Below are positions 5,981 through 6,655 of a stretch of DNA of 6,655 nt, in pieces. Source of the DNA: an uncultured Alphaproteobacteria bacterium (lineage in GTDB: Bacteria > Pseudomonadota > Alphaproteobacteria > Puniceispirillales > Puniceispirillaceae); contig CAJYBL010000084.1 of the NCBI GenBank assembly GCA_913064995.1, positions 1 to 6,655 of the forward strand, given 5' to 3'. Made by a program: the position numbers and the translations under genes. How positions within the stretch are numbered: the stretch's first letter is position 1; each line of letters begins with the position of its first letter. The notes beneath the pieces were generated by a model that was given only the letters and a program-made list of their open reading frames with translations, had not been told where the DNA came from and did not search any database.

Positions 5981-6655
5981 TTAATCACAAAGGCGGCGCG
6001 CCAAATATTGGGTAAATTCATGGTTTTCCCGCTCAAGCCAGCTAAGCGGCCCGGGCATGCCAAGCGGTGATAAAGCACCTTGATAAATGCCTTCGACAAC
6101 CCCCCGATCTTCAACCTGAACAATATCGAGAAACGCCTTGGTTTTCGCGATGAAGGCTTGTTTATCGGTTTGGGCGCTCAACACCTCTGGCGCAATTGCC
6201 GCGCCATATTTGATCGATACTTTATCATGCCCATTTGGCTGTAAACATAGATACCAAAGATGATCTGGTGCCAAAACATACATATGCCCCGGAAACACTG
6301 TCGGCATCACCGAAATATTGCGCCATTTACCCGTCAGGGTTTGATTGTCGGGATGTGCATTACCAACCGGTGCGCCATCTGATTTGGTAAATAGCTGATA
6401 GGTGAAATGTTCGAAATGCCCACGGCGGTCAAAGCTGGTGTCTTTCACCACATAATGCGCGCCAACCGTTGCCTTATGCGCGACAGGCAAATGATAGCTT
6501 TCCATGAAATTTTCGGTCAGGCATTTCCAGTTACAATCCCAGTCATGCTGTTCGGTAAAGATGGTGATATAGTCCTTTTGCGAATAGGGCGTGGTTATCT
6601 CGCTCAGTGGTGCCAACATATCTGCGATTGGTGCGATATCTTGATTGAGTGACAC
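5981..6655 (-). CDS. Rieske non-heme iron oxygenase alpha subunit, catalytic domain (5' part cut off)
   Basis: This is the C-terminal 225 codons of a ring-hydroxylating-type oxygenase large subunit. The mononuclear iron site is visible as a 2-His-1-carboxylate set: His55 and His60 in ENFMESYHLPVAH, and Asp183 in VQVEDRG (numbering from the last codon inside the window). Around it lie the expected NWK segment before the histidines and the C-terminal GPLSWLERENHEFTQYL tail. The first visible codon is GTG, but the residues after it (SLNQDIAPIADMLAPL) match the linker that follows the Rieske domain in this family. The real start and the CxH...CxxH [2Fe-2S] domain therefore almost certainly lie beyond the right edge. 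Members include aromatic dioxygenases, demethylases and choline/betaine-type monooxygenases, and the catalytic half alone does not identify the substrate. A ferredoxin/reductase partner is needed and none is seen here. The gene converges on the DMT transporter gene. Confidence 0.9.
   Translation of the reverse strand: MSLNQDIAPIADMLAPLSEITTPYSQKDYITIFTEQHDWDCNWKCLTENFMESYHLPVAHKATVGAHYVVKDTSFDRRGHFEHFTYQLFTKSDGAPVGNAHPDNQTLTGKWRNISVMPTVFPGHMYVLAPDHLWYLCLQPNGHDKVSIKYGAAIAPEVLSAQTDKQAFIAKTKAFLDIVQVEDRGVVEGIYQGALSPLGMPGPLSWLERENHEFTQYLARRLCD

Noticed and set aside
6653..6655. GTG at the right edge as the start of a short oxygenase
   Set aside because: The following residues fit the linker after a Rieske domain, so this codon is an internal valine of a gene that continues outside the window.

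Overview
The window carries five protein-coding genes. Two are cut by the window edges, and no RNA gene, IS element or CRISPR array is visible. Intermediate base composition, alphaproteobacterial-looking proteins, tight spacing and a Rieske oxygenase next to ABC and DMT transporters suggest a free-living, probably marine, alphaproteobacterium with a streamlined genome. A SAR116-type lineage is a guess from style only; nothing in the window fixes the taxon.

Left block (1-4875): a YnjBCD-type ABC importer of unknown substrate is split around a divergent control region (1801-1937). The ATPase (ynjD, minus strand) is followed 12 nt later by a cytoplasmic serine hydrolase of the beta-lactamase / 6-aminohexanoate-dimer-hydrolase fold, which runs off the left edge. 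On the plus strand lie the periplasmic binding protein (ynjB) and the fused two-domain permease (ynjC), whose coding regions overlap by 17 nt. The hydrolase has no signal peptide, so a plausible reading is that the importer brings in a small solute carrying an amide or ester bond and the hydrolase cleaves it inside the cell. That link is inferred from gene order alone. An 8-bp inverted repeat flanks the divergent region, one arm near each gene start, and is a candidate shared operator.

Right block (4876-6655): after a short leader with two hairpins comes an EamA/DMT-family 10-helix transporter. It is followed 10 nt later by the convergent 3' part of a Rieske non-heme iron oxygenase alpha subunit (catalytic domain only; the Rieske [2Fe-2S] half lies beyond the right edge).

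Several of the longest possible reading frames start too far upstream. From ribosome-binding sites and family N-termini I place ynjB at 1938, ynjC at 3145 and the DMT transporter at 5047.
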